A model generated the notes under the pieces. That model did no database searches. It was not told the DNA's origin and worked only from the letters and a program-made list of their open reading frames with translations. A program made the translations under genes and the position numbers. Source: Owenia fusiformis (taxonomy: Eukaryota; Annelida; Polychaeta; Sabellida; Oweniidae). Taken from it: a stretch of 64,000 bases of DNA. Position 1 is the stretch's first letter; every line of letters begins with the position of its first letter. Shown here piece by piece: positions 31,601 through 43,346 of the stretch. The stretch covers positions 21,610,477 through 21,674,476 of the forward strand of contig CAIIXF020000004.1 of the NCBI GenBank assembly GCA_903813345.2. The letters run 5' to 3'.

Positions 31601-33497
31601 CTGTGTAATTCTCTCCTAAGTAAGAAATTTTGATAAAAAGCTGAACTAAAAAAGTTAGTTTTACATTTTATTGAGAGATTGTTGAATAACTGTACATGTA
31701 CCTTTTTGTCCATGATCCAGCCAAGAAAGGGGGCTGTCAAGGCATATACCGCGGGTGCCACAAGGAACACAATGCCAAGCAAGAGTGGACTTAAATGGAA
31801 CTGGAATAAATAGTCATAAAGTCTGGGCATCATATTATAGTTGATTTTGAGTCATTGTTTAATGCTTGCCAAACAAAAAATGCCACTCACATGTGCCAAA
31901 TACTGATTTCTTTTTCTACATGACGTCTGGCTTGTCCTCTAGCACATGAAAACTAAGCTCAATAGAGCAACTCCACAAGAAGTTTCAGATGACCAGCCAA
32001 TTATTTGGCAATGCACATTTTTGAGCGTTACAAGATGTGCTCGACTTACAAGGAAAATGTCAATTTAATTGATTTCAAGATGATAAAGTTGTCATCAGAA
32101 CTTATTTACGAAGTAATGTTACAAAAGGTGGATGGCATTTTGTTTAGAATCCAGAATCCAGGTGTGCCTGTGGACATTTAGAAAATATTAACGCACATAA
32201 AGGTGCATCTTGTTGAGCTATTCATCTAAAAGTTCTTGTGAAGATGCTTCATAGAGCCTGAGTTCAATGTGCTAAAGAACAAGTCAGATATGCTGAAAAC
32301 AAGTGGGTGGGTGGCATTTTTTGTGTCACCCTCTATATCCATGTATGGGATGTAATTATGAATTAGAATCCATCAATTTTTGCAAAGGACCGCGAGTTGT
32401 TTGTAGGATGAGTTTTTTCATCCAAAAACATGAATACACTTTAAAAAGTTTTATGACAATAAGATTACATATAATCATAAGGGGATAGATCCCAATCTGC
32501 TCTGTACGGTGCCATTTGTACTTACTGGTTCTAAATGCAAAGAGTATGCAACATCTAAGAAACTAAGAGTGAGACATCCCACAAATATAATGTAATACAC
32601 TATGAATGTGATAGGCATCTTGAACAGTGACAACATATTGGCATGTATAATATTACAGCTTGCCTAACAAACAAAACAAAATAAATTGACATTTTTATTG
32701 AAAATTTTGATTCTCGGGTTCTTCCATGCAGATAATAGAGAGTTTAAGCTTATATATAAAATCGAAACACCAACCTATACGTATGACCAATAACCCATAA
32801 AAATACATCGCTTAAGTATTTTCCGTTCACGTTTGTGTTCAATTGTTTTATTTACACTTTTAAAAGAACTTTACTCACAGTTGATCCAAGGAACGGTGAA
32901 GTTAGAAACACAACAATTGCATATATTCCAAAGATGAGGCCTGTCATTGTTTCTGAAGCTCCTTTCTTGTTGGCCTGTAAAAACACATATGGCCTTAAAG
33001 TGGCCGGCAAAGTATAAATACTGCGCATGCGCCCATGCATGGCTAAACTATAAGATAAATATGTAAGCTATAATATTTACTCATAAAAATCCTTCATTAT
33101 TAAGAAGGTCGTTCCAAAAATAGTGGGTGGCATTTTTGGGTCACCCTGTATGTCACAATATAATATTTGTGGAAACCAACCTCGTGTGATAAGATCCCAT
33201 TTTAGAGGAAAAGCTGTAGAATCTTACCTCCTGTGGAAAGAACGGTCCAAGCATGGAGAAGTAAGTTGCTAGGAATAGATTACAAACACAAATTAATACG
33301 AGGGTGAACTTCTGTTCAGATGTCATATGCTGCGATTCAGCAGAACTATTATCAACATCTTTCTGGATTGCATCTGGTTCCATATTGGGAGTAAAAGGAG
33401 TCGTTGAATCATCTGTCTCGGCTTTGTTGGTTATGTTTTTATTAGTTGACACATTTTCATATTTATCATCAATTGAAGTATTACTACCTTGTTCCAT
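22652..33497 (-). CDS. SLC18B1-like MFS transporter, eight exons, central part missing
   Basis: Exons (minus): 33228-33497, 32879-32974, 32526-32663, 31702-31800, 30915-31006, 27686-27784, 23926-24000, 22652-22838. All have GT-AG borders with matching phases and give 351 residues. Recognised by MLGPFFPQEANKKGAS and the following TM2 with APFLG/SPFLG-type ends, SLHLEPFHLSP, YALTAPFLGWIMDKK, GYPDNLETYGITSGL and GFAGAIGGGSLLDKVGF, the hallmarks of SLC18B1 (vesicular polyamine transporter; proton-coupled in the family). Exon 2 ends after TM2 and exon 3 starts at the TM7 region, so about 110-130 residues (TM3-TM6) are absent, with only 215 bases between them. Family length is about 450. Either a deletion (non-functional or shortened gene) or a misassembly. 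The N-terminal ~60 residues are Ser/Thr/Asn-rich and probably cytosolic. Confidence 0.85.
23263..23650. repeat. Two direct copies of a MITE end (GATGCGAGTAG family)
   Basis: Segments at about 23263-23345 and 23571-23650 both read GATGCGAG(T/A)AGG then GTTACCA, CACCAGGTGGCT and 'ggcagg'/'gacagg'. The same sequence forms one end of the 433-bp inverted-repeat insertion at 48293-48725. The copies lie in the last-but-one intron region of the SLC18B1-like gene. Confidence 0.6.
24300..26430. repeat. ~445-bp satellite rich in AGGTCA half-sites
   Basis: Four-plus units follow with spacing 430, 455 and 448 (word TTCGTTTGATGACC or its variant at 24629, 25059, 25514, 25962). Each unit carries blocks of TGACCT/AGGTCA. 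Perfect DR1 sequences (AGGTCAAAGGTCA or complement) lie at 24643, 25220, 25528, 25668, 25976, 26115 and 26397. No open frame. It lies inside the mariner-type element. Confidence 0.9.
26562..26591. repeat. Perfect GC-rich hairpin
   Basis: AGGAGGCCCC and its exact complement GGGGCCTCCT are separated by five bases, giving a 10-bp GC stem preceded by an A/T-rich tract. It lies at the edge of the satellite inside the mariner-type element; a second GGAGGCCC word sits at the other edge (about 24291), so it may mark the ends of the cargo unit. Confidence 0.6.
27834..27924. repeat. MITE-like hairpin
   Basis: Arms of about 35 bases (TATGGCCAACTCATCTAAAT and its near complement) enclose about 20 bases. 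A half-copy recurs near 31400-31425 (ATTTAAATGAGTTGCCCATA). Intronic. Confidence 0.6.
28001..30760. mobile_element. 2.76-kb non-autonomous TIR element
   Basis: Both ends start TACCCTTATAAAAAATTC and then share CTTGAAAGTCCGAATTTAAA in inverted orientation (~45-50 bases of TIR). If the terminal TA is the target duplication, the element is 28003-30758. Both subterminal regions (28050-28230 and 30480-30720) are packed with CAACCATT/ACAATCATT-type words in opposite orientation, and 29380-29460 holds a short tandem repeat of CAACCGTTTTAATTAGCTGT. The longest internal frames are under 70 codons, so no transposase. Inserted in an intron of the SLC18B1-like gene. Confidence 0.75.
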
Positions 33498-36400
33498 ATT
33501 GAAATAAATTACACTGAGTTATGATGCCCCTTGCACAGTTGTAGGTAAAATGCTTTTTGAACCCTCACATCTATAATCTGTATATTCACTCCAAAAGCAA
33601 GTTCCTGAAAAAAAGAATTTGACCATGATTTGGGTTTAAGGCTCAGCTGGAAAGTAACATTTTGGTAAAAAATTTCTAATTAATTAAGTATGAAGGCACG
33701 AGTGTATTTCCTTGCTTTTTCTGGAAAGTATCATTACACTGTCTAATCCCAATCGCAAACTGTTCCCAATCATAAATTAGCAAATTATCCATGCAATTTT
33801 GTTGAATCTGCTTGGCTCATATTTGAAAAATCAAACAAAATCTGAAACACACTTGCGTAATTACACTAATTTAACACCGACATCTACAATAAAATTATAG
33901 TATATTTTTACATTATGATAATATTTTTGTTGTATGCTTAGAATAACGGTCTGTGTCTTTTAAAATGTATAAAAGTTCGAATCAAAATATTTACGTTTTT
34001 TGACCCCTTGTGATGAAAGACATTTTTCGACACGAAAGCCGAACGTTTTTTCAGCAAATGGTATTTTAAAAAAATTCAAGACATAATATGTACATCCATA
34101 AATATTGCTTCAAATGTTGCTGCGCTATGGTGTGCTAAGGATCCTTCATATTCGGAAGTCATGCCATGGACTATAACATGAGCTCAATGGTCTTGATGGT
34201 TATTTTCTATAGTTACATCCCACATTAACATTTTATAACGTATTAGTCCATGGTATGACTTCCGAATATGAAGGATCCGTAGCACACTCTAGCGCAGCAA
34301 CATTTGAATCAATATTTATGAAGGTGTACATGTCTTGATTCTTTTAAAATACCATTTGCTGAAAAAACTTCCGGCTTCCGGGTCGAAAAATGTCTTTCAT
34401 CACAAGGGGTCAAAAAACGTAAATATTTTGATTCGAACTTTTATACATTTTATAAGACACAGACCGTTATTCTAAGCATACGAACAAAAATAAATTATCA
34501 TAATTTAAAGATATACTATTTAATTTTACTGTAGATGTCGGTGTTTAATTAGTGTAATTATGCAAGTGTGTTTTTCAGATTTTGTTTGATTTTCAAATAT
34601 GAGCCAAGCCGATTCAACAAAATTATGTGGAATATTTAGGTAATTTAAATTTATGATTGGGAACATATTAATTTTCTTACCATTTAAAACATTTTATTAC
34701 CAGAATTTTTCCATATAATCGCAAGGGGTCTAACAACAAATTATTGTTCATGTTTTACAAAACATAATACAATAACAAATAGGTAAGATTTATATCTAAT
34801 AAAATGTTACAGAGGTATTGGAATATTCATATATTCCAAGGGCATGTGTAATAATCAATAAGAGTCATATGCAATCGAATGCCCTGAAATTCTTCCTCGA
34901 CGTTACTTGTGGCTATCATCAAGTTTTCTGATGGCTGTTTGTTCTTTGACCTTACCGCTGGATACAATCAAATTTTAGGAAAATAATGATAACGATTTTT
35001 CTCAATTATTGATGAATTCGATCAAGTATTGGTTGTTTTATAAGCAACTGAGGTATATCTAACTTCGGGAAATAGAATTTTAGCTGTAGTCCCAATTAGT
35101 CAAGGAAGAGCAATAGACCCGCCTTTATATGAAAATTTTCACCGCTGAATAAAAGTCCATATCTCAAAACGTATTGAGACCCCTTTTGTGAAAAACTAGC
35201 ATAATTTAAACATTTTTTAAAATTGATTCATTTGTAGCATTTATCTTATGAATACCTGAGAAACAATACAAAACGTCGATACACTGATTACTTATTTTTT
35301 GGTATTGATAAGAAAAATAACCTCAAACTTATAGCTTAGAAACCTAAATCATATATTTAAAATCATTTTTTATTATTTTCTGTTACATTGTGTACTCCAA
35401 ATTGTGAAAATTGGGATTTTATTTTTTGGTGATTTTTACCTCTGTTAATGCAGGCATAATTCAGCCTAAAAGCCGGAAGAATATTGAACGGTTATAATAA
35501 AAATTATTAGGGGACATATGTAGGTATGTTAATGTAAGGTCAAATATCGCTGCGCTATAGTGTGCTACCAACTACTTTATTAGACGTCCTAGAGATTTCA
35601 TACCATGGACTATATTCCTCGGCCTCAGATTTAGAGCCCATGGTACTACTTTCGTCATACCACGAACAAAACAATTAACACGTGAGTTGTACTGTGTTGT
35701 GACACTGTGCTAACCCTGTTTACACAACTCTACAAATATGTCAATGCTACATCAATTTTGAATAAGAATAAAAACCTTACCTTTTAGATATACACAGTTG
35801 TATGTTGTGTTCATAAGTTTCTATCAAGCGTAACTAGATGTAGCCATACCATCATAAACTAGAGTATTAAACGGAGATTTTCGAAAACATTATTATTAAC
35901 AATTTATGTTTAGTAATATCTAGTAGGTATGCCAGTAGGGACCGCTGATAGATTATATATTTTGAACCATAAGCTATAATTATACTGTTGGCAGTCTCAG
36001 CAAATCAGTGGGATAATTACATCCGACGTGCATTTTACCGTGGACTTAAGAAACAGGTCCGTGATTTTACAGACCCATACATCATATCAATATCTGTGTG
36101 TCACGCTTAAAAGTGTTCTTAGCTACCCAACAAATCAATAAAATAACATATGACATATTTTCAATGAAACTTTTTGCAAGTCTCAAGTTGGCAAAGTATC
36201 AATTTCAACCTGTAGAGTCCAGTGGTCACCTTGACAATCGTTTAACTAGTGACATTGAATTGGTTGATTTTTATATAATGTAATGCAGTTATGTGGAATA
36301 GCGTCTTCGGATTTGCTGGAATCAGGCACACATTGCCTAGTTATGTGTGGATTTAGGTTAATTTTATTCTAAAAATGTCCCTTGTCTTGTCAGTCTGGTT

Positions 36401-37908
36401 GATTCTGCTGAATATATTGTCCGCAATAAGGATATAAATAAGGATGCGTTTTTTTCGCCGATAAAACACTAGACTCTGCACGCAGGGTACTCATTCCCCA
36501 TCTCCTACACTGGCGTTATTAATTAACCAGATTCGAGTAAATGTAGGTATGCAATTGGTTGATGAAATCAGGATCAGTTTCATTTTATAGAACATTTCCA
36601 AGATGAGTGAATGATATATTTTCTAATGACAGCGGAGCAATTAAAGATCACTTATAGAAATCTATTTTTCCGATTTGATTTCCATATAAGGCAGATTTTA
36701 GGGGTTGAATTTAGATTAATTTTATTCTAAAAATGGCTCTTGTCTTGTCACTCTGGTTTATTGTAAAAAATGCATGTCTCAAAAAAATTATATCGATTTT
36801 GAATTTCATTAAATGAAAACTCTGCCACAGCACAACGGTTTGACCTTTCGAGCGTGACGATTTTTTCGCGTTTTTCATTCCAGTCGAGCATTGTGTATAT
36901 CCTTCCGATAATATTATTATATATTGAATAATAAGAGTAATCACAATCTTGGAAATACTAAATGATCTGTTGGCTATTTTTGGTGATAGCCCTCTTGGAG
37001 TAGATCTCCTTGTCGCTATTTGTTACGCGTGACGCCTTAATTTTGAGATCTTTTCAAATTACGAACGTGGCAAATATCCTTTCATATTCTCATAAACGAA
37101 AAATAATCATATCTCCGAAAAGAAAATCCAAAGACGAACATTTTGATATAATATAAGCCATATATATGTTCAGGGCAACATTGCAAGGGAATATCAAAGG
37201 ATGAGATACGTGGAAATCGCAAAATTATCACGTCGTACTGAATATTGTTCATAAATTTTGTTTATTTCATTTCTGCGGTCCCCAACGAAATCAACAGGCC
37301 GTGGTCAGACCACAAAATATGTATATTTGAAAGTTATAGAAGTATAGGAACGTTTATATATAATAAGGTTGCCATATGTAGACGGCTCATCTTCCAAGGG
37401 ATATTCTATTATATCTATAGGTCATCCCAATCATAAGCGAAGCCATTTGCTTTGTTCTCCAATTAGAAACATTTTTGCATTTCTTATAACCTGTGTTTAA
37501 AATTGAATTTCATTAGTTTGCATTACACAATAATTGGAATATACAAAAAGATCTTACTTGAATGAGCTGAAATCGATGTTGAACAATTTTCCAGCAATTT
37601 GGGCTGTAGCCAGAAACATAACATTTTAAAGTTAATCTAATACAAGGGGCGATCCATATGTATGTATAAATATTTATTAACGTCTCACGCTATGTAGAAA
37701 ATAATATATTCTGATAGAAATGCTATCATTTTGCTATTTTTCACATATCCCTCTCATATTTTGAGAAAATGTAGATTATTATAGCTACATCTTAAATTAA
37801 TTAAGAGATATGGTTACCATGGTAACCTGTATTAAGGGTACATCATGTTGTTGGGACAAAGTTGACCTTGCCTCAGCCTCTCATCTGTGTATGTGTTAAT
37901 GTTTTCAG
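33498..37908. other. Intergenic region upstream of the SLC18B1-like gene
   Basis: It contains the large palindrome (33761-34665) and, near 35535-35660, a diverged partial relative of its inner arm (GCTGCGCTAT(A/G)GTGTGCTA ... CCATGGACTAT). The rest is AT-rich with no recognised gene. The promoter of the SLC18B1-like gene should lie at its left edge, but no TATA box or other clear element is evident. Confidence 0.5.
33761..34665. repeat. ~900-bp near-perfect palindrome (foldback element)
   Basis: The left arm 33761-34174 and right arm 34243-34665 are complementary over more than 400 bases with few differences; outer ends TGTTCCCAATCATAAATT, inner ends GGAAGTCAT(G/A)CCATGGACTA. The spacer is about 68 bases. 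There is no open frame. It may be a foldback transposon, a very long-TIR MITE or a hairpin-RNA source. It lies about 260 bases upstream of the first exon of the SLC18B1-like gene. Confidence 0.85.
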
Positions 37909-38109
37909 ACCAGATCCAGAGATATCAGATCTGAGGTATCGCCACCTATACTCTTAGTGGGTTTGGAAGCCTTGGTGACATTGGCATAAACAAAAATGTG
38001 GGTGCATTTGGCGCATTTGCTCCTTCTCGTAGATCTGACCTTTCAGAAATGGGGTTAAGAGCCTTGAGTATTGGAAACTTAGCAGGATTTCTAACAGCCA
38101 GTATTACGG
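37909..38109 (+). pseudogene. SLC28 (concentrative nucleoside transporter) exon, frameshifted
   Basis: An acceptor (GTTTTCAG) precedes and a donor (GTAGGT) follows. The exon encodes RDIRSEV, then, after a one-base shift, IATYTLSGFGSLGDIGI, GAFGAFAPSRRSDLSEMGLR and ALSIGNLAGFLTASITG, which is the conserved C-terminal region of CNT/SLC28 sodium- or proton-coupled nucleoside transporters. The shift lies at about 37937-37939, where GTA-ATC is expected and GTATC is found. No neighbouring CNT exon was recognised, so this looks like a lone relic exon or a gene with exons too diverged to see. A sequencing error at the shift cannot be excluded. Confidence 0.7.
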
Positions 38110-38879
38110 GTAGGTATCATACAGGGTAATAAGAATGCTACCATATATTTATGAGAGTACTTTTGTGAAAGCCAAATTGTTCTGGGCTATTCAAGTGTTC
38201 TGCTTGCCTAACTGTTCTAACAACCCAAGAAAGTCTAGAAATATTCTATTGGCCATTTGGCCTAATGGACTCGTCATACTTCTCCCTTTAGAGACACTGA
38301 AATATTGGCCCACCTAGTAATAACGATACGCATTCTTCCTAGCTATCATTTTGCTTTGATGCTCACTGAGTTTTACAAGAGAACGTCAAGAGGACTAACA
38401 TCCTATTGTTACAACTTGAAAAATGCATTGGTTTGCATCAAACTGGATCATATCACATCTGATAAAACTAATTCCAGAGGACAATTATCAGCATTATTGA
38501 CATAAATTATTGACATAGGCCTATACTAATATCTTATTTATATAATATATTTTATTATGGTTAAGTCATTTCATCAGTGGCACAATATGTCTATATATTT
38601 TTGTGGTTATTGTATATTTTTATGTAACATTAATAGCTTAAAATGATTTATAAAACAATCCCCTTTCCGAAAAGTATTTTGAAAAATTTGGAACATTTTA
38701 TTTCATTGGGTTCTCTACAAATTTGCTTTTCTCGTTTGAGAACGACGAAAAACAGCCTGCAGACTACAGAACTACAGAACTACCCTGTGGTGTGTGAGAA
38801 TAGTTTTCAGAATACATGTAATGCCCAGAATTGCACTGCGTTTCCGTTATAGGGATAAAGGAATTTTTCAGATAAGCCT
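38110..38879. other. Intergenic, nothing recognisable
   Basis: Short frames only; none resembles the transmembrane end expected after the SLC28-like exon. Confidence 0.45.
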
Positions 38880-40970
38880 TAATTAAGCTGTTTCCTCCTG
38901 TTCATCCTGCAATTGTTTTGATGAGTTCAAATGATGAAACATATATTCCTGCATACGTTTTCACTTGTTGAGCACTTGTCAACATTACCATTTACTTATT
39001 ATTGAGGTGTTTAACAGGGGTCCACAAAAATTAAAAAATATTAGATTTTGATATTTTTGAAGTTTACAACGGATTATCTACTTATGAATCAGATTTTGGG
39101 AAGGTTATTAGCATGACATGCTTTTATCTAGCATGATTTTATCTGTTTAATTGAAAATAAGATCGTCTGTCTGATTATATTTTGCATTCAAAATGATTAA
39201 AAATAATGGTTCCATTTAGTTCACTTTCTTTTAACATCATCTTGTTTTTATTGATCCGCCAATTGTTTTGATATGTTTAATTGATAAAACATATATTACT
39301 ACATACATTTTCACCTGTTGAGGACCTGTCAACATTACCGTTTACTTATTATTGAGGGGTTTAACAGGGGTCAACAAAAATATTAGATTTTGATATTTTT
39401 GAAGTTTACAACAGATTATCTACTCATTAATCGGCTTTTGGAAAGTTTATTATCCCATCGAACGAAGTTCAGTAGGGATAGAGTGAAGCCCTCCCTCCGT
39501 CCGTCAGTCCGTCAGTCAGTCAGTCAGTCAGTCAGTCAGTCAGTCAGTCAGTCAGTCCATCCGTCCATCTGTCTGGAAGATAACCTGAATACTAGTAGAC
39601 AGATTTTCTTCATATTTGGTGGAAAGATGTATATTGGTGAATAGTAATACGCAAAAAAAATTCAAGATGGCCGCCAGTTTAAAAATGGCAGGAATTTTAC
39701 GCAAAAATCTTATGTTTTTCATTTTAAACCAAAATAAGAAACATTATTATTTGAAATATTGGTAGTATATTAACGATAGCTATCTATTTCACATATATCC
39801 TGGATATTTCACCCTGACCCCCAGGGGCCGTAAATGGGGGGGGGGGGGTTGGGAAAACACAAATTTGCATTAATTTTGAGATGTTTTTGAAGTGTAGTTT
39901 TATTATACTCAAATGAAAGGCAATTTAGAGTAGATTGCAAATATTATAGCGTTTTTCTGATTCGGGCCTCAAAAAATTCAAAATGGCTGTCTAATGCGGG
40001 ATTTTGCAATTATTATATTTCTTATAGTATAAAGTATGGCTATATTATACTCAAATTGAAGGAATTTCAGAGTAGATCACAATTATGGCAGTGTTTTTCG
40101 GATTTATGCCTCTGAAAATTCAAAATATCCGACTAGAGCAGAAATTCGCCATTACTTAGAGTCATCTTTAAAGTATGGTTACAATGATCTAAAATATTTA
40201 TTGAAGGAAAGAGTAGATGGTAAATATTACATTGTGACTGTACAGATTGATGATTTATATGGTGTTCGTTGGGATTTGCTACTCCGTGAAGTTGCCATTT
40301 TCTAATTAGTATGACGTATTGATCTTATCTGTTTAATTGAAAATAAAATCGTCTGTCTGATAATATTGTGCATTCAAAATGATTAAAAACAATGATTCCA
40401 TTTACAGTTCATTTTCTTTTAACATCATCTTGTTTTTTGTTGATCCGCCAATTGTTTTGATGTTTAAATGATAAAACATATATTCCTATATACATTTTCA
40501 CCTGTTGAGGACCTGTCAACATTACCATCTCCTTATTATTGAAGGGTTTAACAGGGGTCAACAAAAATATTAGATTTTGATATTTTTGAGGTTTACAACA
40601 GATTATCTACTCATTTATCGGCTTTTGGAAAGTTTATTAGTATGACATATTGATTTTAGCTGTTTAATTGAAACTAAGATCGTCTGTCTGACTATATTTT
40701 GCATTCAAAATGATAAAAAATAATGGTTCCATTTAGTTTCACTTTATTTTAACATCATCTTGTTTTTCGTTGATCCGCCAATTGTTAAATGATATGTTTA
40801 TTTGATAAAATATATATTCCTACATACGTTTTCTTCCGTTGAGGACCTGTCAACATTATCGTTTACTTATCATTGAGGGGTTTAACAGAGGTCCATAATA
40901 ATGAAAAATATTAGATATTGACACTTTTGAAGTCTACAACGAATTATCTACTTATGAATCGGCTTTTGCA
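38880..40970. repeat. ~330-350-bp satellite, four copies, split by an insertion
   Basis: The word GACCTGTCAACATTA (first copy variant CACTTGTCAACATTA) followed by 'tttaacaggggtc' occurs near 38975, 39326, 40511 and 40847. Units also share TTGATCCGCCAATTGTTTTG and GATCGTCTGTCTGA. Spacing within each pair is 330-350 bases. Copies 2 and 3 are pushed apart by the insertion at 39452-40303. Confidence 0.8.
39452..40303 (+). mobile_element. Insertion with CGAACGAAG start, (CAGT)n tract and ATGGCCGCC motif
   Basis: It interrupts the satellite between 'gtttatt' and 'attagtatgac'. It begins ATCCCATCGAACGAAGTTCA and has a (CAGT)n microsatellite (about 39500-39556), then AAGATGGCCGCC; near its end it has an inverted relative of its start (GTTCGTTGGGATTTGC, 40264). 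A minus-strand relative occupies about 54500-55250 in the pectate lyase intron. No coding frame. Class unknown. Confidence 0.6.
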
Positions 40971-43346
40971 TTTAAATTATAATCTAAGATGAATTAAGAA
41001 TTTATTCCCGCTATTTATAAAATTAGATTTTAACATCAATAAAGCATATGATATGATGTGGGGTGAAAGGATATATGATTTTTGCAATACAGGCTATCTC
41101 TGCAAGCACATAACTTTAGTAATAGATTATTTTATTTAGTAGAAAATAGACTATCCCATGAGGCAATGCTAGAACCCAAACGCTCTATATTGAAATTAAT
41201 AAATGCCGCCTCGCCCAATATTTTTTTCTCGAATAGGTATTCTGCCATATCAAGCTCCTGATCATCCAGTATTTGTTTAATATTGCCCGCAGAAATTAGG
41301 CTATTAGTATTACCACAGTTAATGCCCAGAGCTGAAATAGCAAAAATTATATGCATTGAAAGATATGTCATTTCCCGGGGAAAATTGCCGGGCGTTAATG
41401 CATAATTGGCCCGCAACTATGGCCCGCCACTATGACGTCACATATTGCTCAGATCGATAAAGTAACATAAATGCCTTCTAAACTAGCATTAATACCCCTA
41501 TAACACTCCCGGCAAGGTGGTAATAATAGTAATTGATCTGGGTACTATCCACAAAAATATTCATCTTTTTGAATTAGACTTGAATTAAATCTTCAATAAA
41601 TGAAAATCTGAACCATTTTAAGATATTCGAAAAATTCAGAAACTGCAAATAATTCAATTATAACTATTTAAAACAATTTAGATTGCTAGGATATGATAAT
41701 AACCTTAAAAGTAAACATTTGATTAGTTATACCAATCATTGTGATTTTAGAGCCCAAATATTATCTCGTTTTACAGTTTCAGTTGTATAAATCTTCTTGC
41801 TGTCAACGTATTTATAATACTCTACACTTATTTAGTGCCTGTTTATAATGATACCGACATTATTGTAATATTGAAATCATATGAGTAATAAAGATCCCCA
41901 AGTGGAGGCCAATGTCCCCCCCCCCCATTTGTGACATGGCCTCGTACGAATTAGGTTGTAGACATCAGGATGAAACCTGTTTTCATGATTTATACACCTT
42001 AATGATGTAATTTAATCGTAACAATGTACTAGCTTTCCATCTAAGAACTATCCGGAAAAATATTTAATTTTCGTAAAATAGACCCCTGCTGAAATCGTTC
42101 ATAAATGAAGTTCTGTAACCTTGTATGGTGCACAAAAATTCACGAATGGTCAATGATATAATCCTAACTAGCAAAAGCAAATTAAAAACATAAGGCTGTA
42201 ACAATAAGTTTTAAAAAAATTATACAGTGTTTGATGAGGTATACCCCCACTGTGAACTTGGATTCCATTTTGATCTAACTTTTCAGTTGAAATTTTACAT
42301 TATGCTCTTGATATATAATAATTCATACTTTTTGCACTTATTTATTATCTATTTACAAGAAATCTTTTAAAATGATTATTTCTTTAAAAAATGGGCCCCT
42401 GCTTAAATCTCAAATAAATGATAAATGGTAATGTTGTGTGGTTCTCAACAAGCAATACCATATTCAATGATATTAAATCTATCAATGTAATCTATAAAAA
42501 TGATTGCAACTTGAACAGGAGGTAATTTTAAAATTATTGTCAATTCCTTTAACACTATTAGGCAATTTTGGCCTAATATTTGAGCAGGTCACTGTCCAGG
42601 CCAGCGATTCACATAAAGTGGAGGATTAATACAGACTATATAGAGTTTTCATTTGTTGGGAAACTGTTGACGGACAGACGGACGAGTGGTTGATTCCCAA
42701 GGTTATCCATGTCAGCCAATTGCAAATTACTTGTTGCGTTAGGTTTTTTTTATGTACGCCACCACGTTCGCAGTCTTTATGTATATGTGCGTAACCTGGC
42801 AGAAAATCTAAATGTCTTCCAAGTTTGACCCTGGGGTTTGAGAGAATAGTAGACTAAATAACTACGACTATTTATTTTTACTTTCTACGAAAATGAATTC
42901 ACATATTTATATATATAATAGCTGAGCATGGGCTTGTCATGTTAATGTGCACTTTTTCGTAAATGTGAAAAATTATGTTTTGCAATGCAGTTTGCATCTT
43001 GCCACTGAGCGCTGTGCCCTCCCTCCCTTGGGCATTTATTTGAAAGCAGCTCCTCGAAATAGGCCTAAAAATGAGAGGGATCGTTTTTCCAAGGGGAGTG
43101 GGCGTTTCTTAAGAGGGAGAAATTGCTTTTCAAGGCCAGTGGTTGTTTATTTCGAGGGGTGTAGGGCCCTAAAGTTTATATCTTCTCTTGCATACCCACG
43201 CAGTATCATGAACGTTTACCGATCTGCGACCTTTTGTTTTAATGTACTAATATCAGGTTGAATAGGCTAATTGATTCATTGATACTTAATTTCATTTACC
43301 CTAATTTTCTGTTTACCACTTTTTATTCACTGTCTACCAGCACGGT
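40971..43346. other. AT-rich intergenic DNA, no gene seen
   Basis: A 94-codon minus-strand frame (41132-41416) resembles no known protein and has no upstream splice context. A C run is present at about 41919-41929. Nothing else is recognised. Confidence 0.45.

Noticed and set aside
31930-32340. Possible transposase remnant near a GGGTGGCATTTTTTGTGTCA end
   Set aside because: The translation is too broken to identify; only the terminal word is shared with other repeat ends, so no gene is called.
41132-41416. 94-codon minus-strand frame
   Set aside because: No recognisable domain, no relatives in the window and no splice context; likely chance.
42947-43261. 104-codon plus-strand frame
   Set aside because: No family resemblance; composition is not distinct from its surroundings.
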